A stretch of 64,000 nt of DNA, from NCBI GenBank assembly GCA_964020975.1, contig OZ026613.1:60331668-60395667 (forward strand). Direction: 5' to 3'. Below, one piece after another: positions 1 through 10,400 of the stretch; the first letter of the stretch is position 1, and each line of letters opens with the position of its first letter. The stretch is from Hermodice carunculata. Taxonomy: Eukaryota > Annelida > Polychaeta > Eunicida > Amphinomidae. The notes below the pieces were generated by a model. It searched no databases and was not told the DNA's origin. It was given only the letters and a program-made list of their open reading frames with translations. Both the position numbers and the translations under genes were made by a program.

Positions 1-369
1 TCAAAACCGTTCAATCTCTTTATAAAAACTCAAGACCTTATGTATGGAAGTATAATTATGCCAAGTTTGGAGATTTTCACTTTTAATAGTTTTCAAATAA
101 AATGTCAGACAAATTTGCCTGTGAAGAAAGAAAGAAGAACAAAGAAAGAAAGAAATAAAGAATTTCTTAAAAACAGGATAATTATTGTCAATATAATAAT
201 CCACATTCTTAGCAGAGTATGTTGAAAGGTAAACAAAAAGATAGAGCCACATTTCCTGTGAAGGGGTAGGTGTGCCTTTAACGTGCTCCACAATAATGTG
301 CTCTTTAAGAGCGAAAATTATAGGGGAAGGGTGGGGGTGGATGGGTGGGGAGTTCAAGAAAAATGCCTC

Positions 370-1000
370 AACGAAACGTGATATGAGGACCAAAGTCCAG
401 GCTATTGCAAGAAAACTCATGTAGAGGTTCTACAGCTGTAGAAAGTGAAGGATGTCCTGAAGCTGATGCGTTTCTTTTTTCAGATAGCCAAGTCCTAATG
501 GACATGCTTATACTGTTCAAGGATGAAGTGAGTTTGAAATTTTCCAGCCTACAGTCAATAATTTCAACCCTTAGTGAGGAGATCAATCAACAAATTGTCA
601 ATTGTAATGAGGCAACCTTGACATAAATGAATGCAAAAACATCATTGGGGATGTTCAACAAAGCAGTGACATACACCCAAGGTCAGCCAGACCCATCAAG
701 GCGAGGTTTTTAGTCCTAGCCAATACATCACAAAGGTGCCACTTAGGCCAAGAAAGTCCTGAATGATTCCATCTGCATTACCAATGATCTTATCATGCCT
801 GCCCAAGACTTGAAGAAAAGGGCCCCTAAACAAATGCAAGAAACCCATCTGGTGGGCAAAAAACGTTCTACTGGTACTATTGGTTTCTTGGGAGTTTTAC
901 ATTCCAGGATAAAATCTCACACAAGGAAGTTTTCTATTATGTTGAAGAAGAGCCTTATGGTTGATTGTTGGGTGTGTCCATAATTTCTGGGAACAATATT
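370..1000 (+). mobile_element. possible gag-side debris of the DIRS-like element
   Basis: This stretch lies just outside recognisable DIRS-like reverse-transcriptase remnants. It holds a plus-strand reading of about 73 residues (405-626) with a heptad-like hydrophobic pattern around LKFSSLQSIISTLSEEI, which could be a coiled coil of a gag-type protein. A second short open stretch follows at 795-983. I see no zinc knuckle or other diagnostic motif, so the assignment rests mostly on position. It could equally be unrelated intergenic sequence. It is broken in any case. Confidence 0.22.
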
Positions 1001-1001
1001 A

Positions 1002-1404
1002 TCAACATGTGATACTTTTACTAATTTCGGTATGAGCAACTGATTGTGCAAACTGGGTTAATACCAGCCGTGCCATGGCAAGGCCAAATGGAAACACACT
1101 GAACAGGTATAGTTGGCCCCAGAAAGCAAACTGCAGAAACTTGCCTGAAGTCTCTGCAATTTGCACATGGAAGAACACGTCCTGGAGGTCAAGGGACATT
1201 GTCCACTCCATGGGCTGCAGGGCCACTGCCACCGACTAGAGGGGGGTCTCCATCCAAAACAATGGGACTTCCAGGTTGGGGTTTAGTTGTTGACTGGTTT
1301 ATCACTGGGTGACATTCTCCATCCCACTTGGGAACCAGGAAGAGTAGGTTGTAAAAGCTGGTAGACTCTTGCGGTAGGTGGTGCCAACCACAAGGGCCAG
1401 TCAA
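1002..1404 (-). mobile_element. DIRS-like reverse transcriptase remnant, minus strand (fossil)
   Basis: Read on the minus strand this segment carries the DIRS/Ngaro reverse-transcriptase pattern. One stretch resembles the family's FYSNLFLVPKKDG region (here FYNLLFLVPKWDG). A second, at 1002-1232, reads MSLDLQDVFFHVQIAETSGK and then FLQFAFWGQ, which is motif A of the RT palm in this family. DIRS elements use a tyrosine recombinase instead of an integrase. The copy is old and broken, with several interruptions, and its two blocks do not share one frame. It sits head-to-head with a plus-strand piece of the same gene. Confidence 0.7.
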
Positions 1405-1640
1405 GGCTCACAGTGCTCCTGGCTTTTACAACTTACTCTTCCTGTTCCTCCAGCAGGACAGAGGATGGTGCCTGGTCATAGACCTGTTAATGCTGAATAC
1501 CTTCCATGAAGTCCCGTCCTTCAGGATGGAGTACTGGAGACCCAGATGGCATCAGGCCTTTGGCTCAAGTCCTTTGTGTTTCACCACATAAACTGGTCAG
1601 AACTAGAGGTGATACACTTAGTGCTCCTCCATTTCTAGGA
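1405..1640 (+). mobile_element. DIRS-like reverse transcriptase remnant, plus strand (fossil)
   Basis: The plus strand reads GFYNLLFLFLQQDRGWCLVI followed by a segment like NTFHEVPSFRMEYW. This is the start of the RT domain of DIRS/Ngaro elements, where the usual text is close to SNLFLVPKKDGGWRPVIDL and then FIEVPSFRME. It is therefore the same part of the gene as the adjacent minus-strand remnant, in opposite orientation. The two halves must come from two copies or from an inversion. The piece is broken and old. Confidence 0.7.
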
Positions 1641-3200
1641 CCTGGTGGAGCACATCCTGAGACATCAAGATGTGCTGTCTGACCAACTCTCAAGAAGGGG
1701 TTAGCTGGTAGGGAAATAGTGGTTGCTCCTCCCGAAGGTGATGCAGGCCATGTGGGGAACTGTACATGTGTCTTGTTTGCAACTTGTTAGAATGCAAAAC
1801 TGCTAGTTTGTGTCTCCCCTGTCCTGTGACCCCAGGCCCTAGCAGTGGACACTTTAGCCATGGACTAGACCAACCTTTGGATGTACGCCTTTTCAGTCTG
1901 CCAGATCCTTCCAAATGTACTGCACAAGGTTTGGCCCCACAATTGTGATCTGATCCTGGTCGCCCCTTGGGGGCCCCGGAGCGATTGCTCTGTAGACCTA
2001 CTGGAATTAAGTGTTGAGCCTCTGCTATGATTACCAGCATGGCCAAAGCTTCCAACGCAGCCGCATACAAGCATGTTCCATGCGAAACCCTCAAGTGCTC
2101 AACCTCCATGCGTGCCTGTTATGTCACAGCACATCCGCAACAGAAGCTTCTCAGAATTATTCCCAGATAGAATTGCCAGAGGAGGGCTTCGATCTATATT
2201 CTCTAACTGTCTACTCAGCTCAGTGGAATGTGTTTTGCTACTGGTGCACCAGTAACGGAATTCATCTTTGTCTCAGTGTTTCTGGACATTGCCGACTTCA
2301 GGTTGTATCAGTGGTGAGTCATAGGCAGAGCTCAAGAACAGTGGATGGTTTCAGACTGACCATCCCATTGATCCTTGCCAACGTCTTGGACGTTCGCATC
2401 AGGAGCGATCCATATCTGTCAGCACTCATCGCATCCTTCTACACCAACAGACCAGCAACACAACAGGTTCTGCCCTGGTCAGACCTACTGATGGTTTTAG
2501 TTATGTTGAAGAAGTGGCCCTTCAAGTGCCTTGAACACCCCAAGCAGGTTTCGTCAAAAACTGGAGGTGGAAATTTGTTTTGTATTAACTCTCCCTTCTG
2601 GGGCTAGCAGAAGTGAGATCGATGCTCTGCCTTATGACCGACTACAATGCTGGCCTGATCACTCACAGGTGACTTTGAGGCCTCACTTGGGCTTTCTTGC
2701 AAAGAACCAAGTGGCTCTAGATCCATCTATGGCCTTCAAAGGTTTTACCTCTGTACCTTAGATGCCGCTCTTTTTCTCCCAAGGAATGAGCCCTGTGTCC
2801 AGTGAGACCTCCTCACTGGTACCTTTCTTACACAGACAAACTCAGTGGATGGAGGTTCCCCCTCCCTCTACCACTAACTAAAATGCATAGGGAGCAAGTT
2901 TGTAGAAACACAATTTCATCATGGATTAAGCAGACAATCCTTAAGGCCTATGAGATCTCACTGGGAAGGCTGGTTGCCTTGCAGCTTGTCTCAGCCAGAG
3001 CTCATGAGGTGTGAGTCTTCAATGCCTCCTGGCTCGATAGTGCTGGGGGGGGGCGCATTACACCTTTGGGGGCATCACTGGCTCCTCTGCTTTTGTTCTG
3101 ATACTCATTTGTTAGGCCTTCCAGTTCCTCCTTGCCAGTTTGACATAGGAGTTCACTGCCCTAAGGAAACACATGCCGGAACCTGTCAGTTTTGTGACCA
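1640..3200 (+). mobile_element. DIRS-like RNase H to tyrosine recombinase region (fossil)
   Basis: Downstream of the plus-strand RT piece the sequence reads, in several frames, as the distal part of a DIRS-like element. About 2190-2250 resembles the recombinase N-terminal SAM-like domain (YSAQWNVFCYWC). About 2531-2761 carries SEIDALPYDRLQ and VTLRPHLGFLAKNQV, which are strongly typical of DIRS/Ngaro tyrosine recombinases. About 2935-3010 carries LKAYE and ARAHEV, the region around a catalytic arginine. The part up to about 2100 is less clear. The element is broken, with roughly ten or more interruptions over 1.5 kb, and looks old. Its right side abuts the Harbinger insertion. Confidence 0.72.
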
Positions 3201-3536
3201 GGGGCCCTATTCACGAAAACGACTTAAGCTTAGGTTCAACTTTTCACCTTAAGTCCGAAAATCGAACTCTGCAAAAACACCTCGAAATCGGTATTCATGA
3301 AGCGACCTTAAGTTGAACTTTGCCAAGTCGAAAATGTGAGCGCTATTTAGTGTGAGACTGCTGTTTGTGACATCTTTGTTGAGGTTTGTTAAGTTTTTCT
3401 TTGTATTAAATCTGTCGGTTAGATCGCTATTTTAGTGCCATTTTTTGGGAACTTTATGAACAATAGATATAAATTAAGATCATCTGCTAACCACATGATT
3501 CGGGCGTGAAATAAACATTTCGATTGACTTGCAGGC

Positions 3537-3625
3537 ATGGAGGAGAAGAAGCGAGGAAGTAACTAGTCCATCAAGGAGCAATCCAGGCTCTTAATGGAAG
3601 TGGAAATTCGCTTTGATGCAGTAAT
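3537..3625 (+). pseudogene. Harbinger Myb/SANT-like gene, N-terminal fragment
   Basis: An ATG directly after a CAG acceptor-like site opens a short reading MEEKKRGSN, a stop, then SIKEQSRLLMEVEIRFDAV. This resembles the start of the Myb-like DNA-binding protein that Harbinger transposons encode beside their transposase: a basic leader followed by a helix with a pattern like the family's EKELLLELVKERKDII. In the family this protein carries the transposase to the nucleus and binds the element ends. Only about 30 residues remain, with an in-frame TAG at codon 10. Without the Harbinger termini and the transposase remnant this piece would be too short to name. Confidence 0.45.
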
Positions 3626-4265
3626 TATGATTCAATTTTGGTAGACCTAATCATGAATGTTAGGTGTAGACTTATTCTTTGTAAAAGTAGTTTCAATTTA
3701 TTTATGTGATGTGGGCCACATTTTTAAGAAGGCCTATTAACAAAGGAGCATCATATTCGCTTTATTCCGTAACACATTAGCTCGGGATGTTTGTATTGGA
3801 AATGCAAACATGATGCTGCCAGTTAGTAGAATGACTTGTCTGGGGATTAATGGCACCGAAACAAATCTTACGCGCTGATGACCCGATTTTAGAAAGGCTA
3901 ATAATGCCTAAAACTTTCTTCTAAATTTCAACTTTTATGAATATGATATGTTCAGTTTTCAGGTGAAACAGTGGAAGTTTGTTTTTAAGCAATTGTCATA
4001 AATTTGTCAGTCTGGATATGTTCTATAACACGCAAGTTTTGAATTAAATTAAAGATAAATATCTTGGTTGCAATGTTTTGTTTGTTGTCAAATTGTGTGG
4101 GTGTTTTATGCTTGTGCAATATTGTTTGCTTTCTCCCAGGCTTTCTGGCGGCGCCTGTTGTGAACTTGTAGATATATAGGCTTGCCCACCATTAATTAAT
4201 TGTTCCTTACATAGATTATCGGGGCATAAAGTACATGGTCTCAGTGTCCCCTTGGCCTAATAATT

Positions 4266-4268
<3 letters not shown>

Positions 4269-4316
<48 letters not shown>

Positions 4317-4384
4317 TTCTTTCTTTCTTTCTTACTTTCTTTCTTTCTTTCATTCTCTCCTTTCTTTCCTTCTTTCTCTCCTTT
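4269..4384. repeat. (CT)n followed by (TTTC)n microsatellite
   Basis: About 40 bases of pure CT dinucleotides run into a degenerate TTTC tetranucleotide tract. The tract lies inside the Harbinger derivative. Serine/leucine-rich readings across it are low-complexity artefacts. Confidence 0.95.
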
Positions 4385-5853
4385 TTTACATCTTCAAAAC
4401 CATCAGCAACTCCCATTTCAAACTTGGTACGTATGTACCTTGTACCGTTCTATACTAAAATCCTAACAATATTTATACAACAAAGGTATTTTAATTTTTT
4501 CCGAGGGGATCATTTTTGGGCAAATTATAGTACTCTCTTAAACCATTAATCACATTGCTTTTAAGTTGAACAGGGACACTTCTCCGTATGAGTGTAATGC
4601 TATTGCATTACATGGGTGACCTTAACTTCATCCGCTAGGTCACAAGTCTACTTGCTTGCAGTTTATTTTTCACTTGCTTAACATTTTACGTTAACTTATG
4701 TTTATGTATTGTTGATTGAAAATTCTCTCAGATGGTTGAGTTACAACAGGTGCCTTTATCAGAAAAATCAACAGGGAAGGGGGGGGTCACAATACATGTA
4801 TATCCGTTTATATGCTCACATCTGGCTGTACTCGTAAAGGTTTAGGGGTCATAAAAGCACGGAAGGGTTATTCCAATTTTATGACTTCCCATCCTCCCAC
4901 CCCACCCCCAAAGAAAAATAATGGCCAGCCCCCACATACATTCATATATGAAAAACATAAAAGCTAAAAATTCGATAATACCCGTTGTTTTTATTGTCCA
5001 ACGCAGCGGAAAATTAAAATGGTCATTATGGAAAAATGATAACAAAACATTCATGATCTCCTCTGCCCTGCTTTTGTAAGCGGAAGACGCGTAATAGAAA
5101 AAGACATGTCTATAAATATGCATTTTTAGTTAAAACGAGTACGAGTGGGTATTTTTACCATGTAAAATATCGTAAAAGATTATTATCACACTATAGGATG
5201 AAGTCGTCTGTCATTAGAGGGAAAAATCACTAAAATCCACGGTTTCAAAATCTTTAAAGGTGCGGAAAATAGGGAGGCTTACATCTTACATTATCTTATA
5301 GACAGTCATACTTCGCGATTTCAACAAAATAATTATATTATTATAATCATAATTTAGACACTGTAAAAAAATTAAAATCCAACAATTGGGAAATATATGA
5401 TTGGATGGGGGACCAATTCTCCAAAAAAATAAAAGTTTTAACAAAATCCTAACAAACCTATCTTCCTCCTTATCATATAATCAATGCCAAATTTAATGTT
5501 TAATTTCACATTTACTACATATAAGGGGATTATTTGGGATACTGATACGTTGACTTGAAAAGTTTTTTTGTTAATGTGCACAGAGAGTGACTCCCCTGTT
5601 GACCCATTCTGCAATCGACGTGTCGCAGCTCGTTTCAAAGCAAAACAGACTTCACTTGTGCGTGTGCTCAGTGACTGGATTTACAGAAAGAATCGTTTTG
5701 AATGAGGTCATCATATTATCATTTTCAAATTACATTAATGTTTTGTGTGGTCAGAGAGAAGGAGTTAACCATCAGCGCACCTGACATCTGGAAGAAATCC
5801 AACTTAATTGTGTTGGCTTCATCACCGGTTGGAAAGTTTATTTGAAGTTTCCA

Positions 5854-6234
5854 TCATAGCCGCCAAAAATGTGTCACTGTTGGGGAAGTAGAACTTTGGA
5901 AAATGTGGCGGACCTCACCGACAAGGGAATGGGAAGATCCTGGTGTGAAATAGCTCAGGGGCACTAAAATTTGTAACAGAGGGGGTAGGGAATTTGACAT
6001 TTTCGTTTGATGTCCCAAGACATTCTCAATTTCGCCGGCAATATGTAGAATGGTTTCCGGTCTGAACCAGAAGAACTGCCGGATGACCTCAGACCATTGC
6101 ATCTCCAGCGGGTTTGTCCTATCTGGGCCTACATGATCTACGAGTGGCCTAGCAGTCGACGGCGCTAGCATCTGTGGAGTCCTAGCACGGTCGCCATTTT
6201 GTCTCCTCAAAATTCGACTTAAGCAAGGTACCAA
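5854..6234 (-). pseudogene. Harbinger transposase (HARBI1-like), N-terminal fragment
   Basis: A 126-residue minus-strand frame carries the N-terminal signature of Harbinger transposases. About residues 35-60 read PDRTNPLEMQWSEVIRQFFW, matching the family pattern DRTNPLE...E..ERFRFSRET. About residues 80-95 read SLPPLLQILVPLSYF, matching ALPPELQVLVALRFYATG. About residues 100-115 read LVGEVRHIFQSST, matching VVGDLFGVSQSTVSR, the helix-turn-helix before the DDE domain. The full protein is usually about 350-450 residues. Here everything after the helix-turn-helix is missing, including all three catalytic acidic residues. The frame starts just inside the right terminal repeat, as expected for the native gene. 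Confidence 0.72.
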
Positions 6235-6392
6235 ACGGACTTGAAAATTGAACTCAAGAAACTCGACTTAAGGTGAAAATCGATTTTTTATTTCTTCGTG
6301 AATACCAACAAATCTGCACTTAAGTTCAAATCTAAAGATAAGGTGGTTTTTTGAACTTAAGTCCAAAATGATTTCTTTGTGAATATGGCCCC

Positions 6393-7185
6393 TGGTCTTG
6401 TTTAAGATCTCCAGGTCTCATGGAGCTGAAAAGAAAAGTGTCTACCCATGAGGCAGGCAGCTGTCATGTTGGCAGGTGAGCACCGCGTAAGGAGGGGTTG
6501 GTGTGGTCCTATGTGAGTTGGTAAGGAGAGTTTCCAGTTTGGGCTGGATTGTGTTGTTGGTAGCTTCAACTCGATGTGGCTCTTTGGTTTTCCTTTAGAC
6601 ATTGCATCCTCACTTGGACCCATGGCTACTCGCAAGCTGCCCATCCTGGTCGTCATATGGGTCAGAATGCCAGTGACGTTCACCTTCCACCTATATGCCT
6701 GTATATTAGCAAATGGTGGTTGTGAGGTAATGGCACGTAATTAATACGAGATATTTGGAATAATATCACTATCAGGAAGTATAATTACCACTCAATGGCC
6801 AGCTTCCTCTTATAGCTGATGTTAACTGACCAATCTCCAAAACAGGAAGGATGATACGAGGACCATATGCACCATGAATCACCACCAGATCCATCGGAAC
6901 CAAGAGATGGCAACACAGGCCCGTCAGGTATTCAGGAATCAAATGAGCAAAACACAAATGGATTTCTTGGGTGTTTGACCCAGTCACAGAAGTCTAGGCA
7001 AATGGCGGTCAAGAGGTAAGTACACTTACTAATACTGATAGGTCTCCAAATATCTTGTGTGTCCTTTCTGTCAAAACTGAGGAGAGATGCTATTTTTCAT
7101 AAGCCTCTTCAATTCTTAAAAGTATACTTGCTCATGATTTGGATTTATCTCGGATAAATAAAGCTAAATGAACATCCTTTATGTA
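6393..7185. other. gene-less stretch after the Harbinger element
   Basis: No convincing coding signal. The first 300 bases may be the continuation of the DIRS-like remnant interrupted by the Harbinger insertion, because readings resembling retroelement debris stop at the left transposon end. I find no motif that proves it. Confidence 0.3.
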
Positions 7186-7485
7186 ATAGGATATTAGAAC
7201 ACTATATCTGCCAGGCTGATGGGTTACTGGAACACTATATCTACCATGCAGTGGACCACTAGCAGACAATATCAAGCATGCTAGTTGACTACTGATACGC
7301 TAAAGCTAATTTGCTAATGGCCTTCTGGAACATTATGTCTACCATGCTAAGTGACCACTGGCACACTGTATCTACAATGGACTCTTTAAATACTTTAATC
7401 TACCATGCTAATGGACTATTGGAACTGTGTGTCTATCATGCTAATGGGCTTCTGGAACATTGCATGGCCAAGCTGTTACCATAAA
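7186..7485. repeat. degenerate minisatellite, about 40-bp unit
   Basis: Seven or so imperfect copies of a unit built around CTACCATGCTAATGGACTA and CTGGAACACTATAT follow one another. Examples start near 7200, 7245, 7330, 7395 and 7430. Copies differ by substitutions and small gaps, so the array is old. There is no coding frame through it. Confidence 0.75.
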
Positions 7486-10400
7486 GCATGATTTTTTAAC
7501 GAATTTTGTATGTTTTTGCTATTTTCGATGTTTTCTTTTGCCATTTTTGAAGTCTTCTCCAAAAGCCTCGATCAGATCGATCTGACACCTGACGGAACTG
7601 TAGCTTGTGGAAGAGTAAAAAAGACTTGGTCTCTTGGTGGTGATACTTTGGATCGTTGAGTTTAACTGAAGTTTTCAATTCAGACACTTGTCAGTTAAAA
7701 TGTGCATTCTTGTTGCTTACTATATGCGAATCAATGCAGAGTGATTTCTTAATTTATATATTCGACTTCTGTAAATTGGTTAGCCAATTTTTCTTCAAAC
7801 TTGGTGTGGATGTACCTTGGGTGAGACTGTAGTACGTCCAGTCCAGTGATTTTTAGATTTAATGTAATCTTTGATTGTTTTTTTTTATTTATTTATTTTT
7901 TTTAATTCGGAACCAAATCTCAATGTCAAAACCCGGTAGGTCAATTGATTTGAAATAGCCCCTTTTCGAGGTGCATACGTTGACCTATGCTGCAAGACTT
8001 ATGTTTACAACAATAGAATATACGGACCGCTATATAAGCAGTTACCAGCAGGTTTTGTCACTGGTATGTATCGGTAATAAATTGCCTCTATTGAAATAAA
8101 ATTCTTATAAAAACGACAGGATTTTGTCCTAAATATTCAGATAAAGACGTTTCCGTCATCAGCAGTGCATTGTGCCTCCCGCGTGTTCTCTTGTGTTCAG
8201 TAGTAAATGTTTACGGCAGTGTATCACCAGTTTCAGTGGCAGTCAGCAGCACAGGGCGACAGCCAGGGCCACCGACTCGATAACTGTGACAATGTAATAC
8301 ATCCATTGTGCAAACAGTAAAATGTAGATTGAGTTTAATAGAAATGAAAAATATTCAGTAACTATTAGACTGCATATATTGATGCAAGTACTTTTAATCA
8401 TTCAGAGCATCATTTTTCACTCTGAAGCCCATATAACCGTACATAATATATACTACTTCACCTGGATATTCCTCACTTTATACAGCAATTCACGTTTATT
8501 CGCTCAGATAATCCTTGCATTAAAAATTGGATCACTCTTTTCGAAGTTTTATTTCAGATAGCCTACATGTAAAAATTAATGTGATGAATCCAGACAGATA
8601 GAGAGTTACACATCAATATTAATGTCTTAAAGTCGTTTGAGTTGCAACTTATTGATGAACCTTCTCTTAATTGCAGAGTGAAAATGTTTGACCATATTAT
8701 GTAGCAATTCATCATGAAAAAGTCTCAATCAAAATTTGTCTGTGTTCGCATAAGTGATCACCAGTTAATACTCTGTGCCAGAACAGCTTTACGGGGCCAG
8801 ATGAAGGATAGAAATGTGAAACAGACAAGAATTTTAATATTGCACATTTAGTACTTTCCAAGGGCGTCTGTTACACGTTGACTGTTCACCCATGGATACC
8901 TATTTTGTCTGGCTAGATGTTTTATTTCTGTCTGGACTGCATAAAATTTCAAAAGGTAATGAAAGAAAGTAACGAAAAGCAGCCACTACAATATGCATCC
9001 TGATGAGTCCTATCTTGCGAGTGCATGTGAGATTACCATCAGCCTTTCCACATTCGCTTACCGTTCACACATCACTCTATGTCCATGGTTCTGAAATAAT
9101 GTCAAACTCAGTAATGTATAGTGGATCATCACTTATCATTGATAAGAGATAAAGTTACAATGGCATTTTAGGCACCCAGTGTGGTCTTGGTATCCGGATA
9201 AACTCAAATGGTAATAATATGTGTCAAAAATATACAATATTTACGTCAAGTTAGAGAATAGGTTGTTTCTCTTTGAAGGTACTTGAATAAGATCCTTGCT
9301 AATTTCCTTATAAAATGCAGGATTTTGGGTTACCATAGAAAAACACATTTACTGTTCTCTCTCTCTCAGTCACCTGACAACATAGTGAGCTGTTACCTTG
9401 ACCAGTGCTTATGCTGTCATTGTTCCAGTCCCCTTTGGCCATCGTGGCTTTTGTTGCTGTCCATAATGACGACCACCTTATGGAGCCACATGTTCACTGT
9501 TACTTGTGTTTTCGTTATTATCCCTGTAATCCTCATATCGTCGTTTCGCCTCAGTTCTCAATATGCCTGTGACGTTTGGCTGTATTCCTGTCTCTGTAAT
9601 TTCGCACCTTTAATCATCAATTGTTTCTTAATGTTTGCTATGTTGTTCAACAGTATTTAAGCATACTTTCATTGACTCACTGTTCTTTGCTCTTATTATC
9701 ATTTAGACTTACCTGGCCATATTGACGACTGTTGGCCAACTGCAACTGTGATGTTCTAAGCCACTGGCCTAAGCACTCGCGCATTTCAGATTCACTAAGC
9801 GTGGGCACCTGTTAAAAGATCGTTTTCGTTGTATGCTGGTGATCGCAACATACCCTTACCTATTGGCCTTGTCAGTAAGTTTAACGAACAACAGTTTTGT
9901 TCTCATTACGGTTTTAGTGGTGTTCTTCATGTGATGACACAGCAATTCCACACCATGTTTCATGATTGGAACACATGTGCCCCCTGCAATAGAATTCAAT
10001 TTTTCAAAAATCATGCCTGTATCCCCTTGTTCAAATCATACCTTTTCATAAATGCAAAAAAAAAATCGCAAATATCTTATTTGATATGAGATTTTTTAGT
10101 TGATTCTCTGATGTTTAGAGTACCTATATGGTTACATTTCCCAAAGTTAAGTACTTAAAAATGAAAAAAAGTTCCAAAGAGTATATGTTTCATAGACTTG
10201 CGAAAAATTTATAGCCTCTAAACATACGTGGACTTTGTAGAAGAACCAAAACAAAATGTAAAACGAAATGTATGAATATGAAATCTGCTAGCTCACTTCA
10301 GTGAATTTTTTCTGAACACTTCGCGGTGTTCGTTTAAAAGTGTGGAAACTTTGTTTCATAGTCCTGCATTAAGGTTCGCATAAAACTTGAACAAATGACT

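Larger units (their letters stand above)
3201..6392. mobile_element. Harbinger/PIF DNA transposon, deleted derivative
   Basis: The ends are inverted copies of each other. The left end starts GGGGCCCTATTCACGAAA and the right end, reversed, starts GGGGCCATATTCACAAAG. Immediate flanks GACCA/TGGTC extend the symmetry, which hides the target duplication. Near the left end is a Myb-like gene start (plus strand) and near the right end a transposase N-terminus (minus strand), the two-gene convergent arrangement known for Harbinger elements. The 2.2 kb between them contains no DDE catalytic domain, so this copy is non-autonomous. The termini carry seven CTTAAG hexamers (3223, 3248, 3307, 6218, 6267, 6319, 6356), far more than chance, and probably subterminal transposase-binding repeats. 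A (CT)n/(TTTC)n tract lies inside. Confidence 0.8.

Noticed and set aside
1-420. 139-residue minus-strand frame at the window edge
   Set aside because: Composition reflects an AT-rich and A-rich stretch, with no domain, signal or splice evidence.
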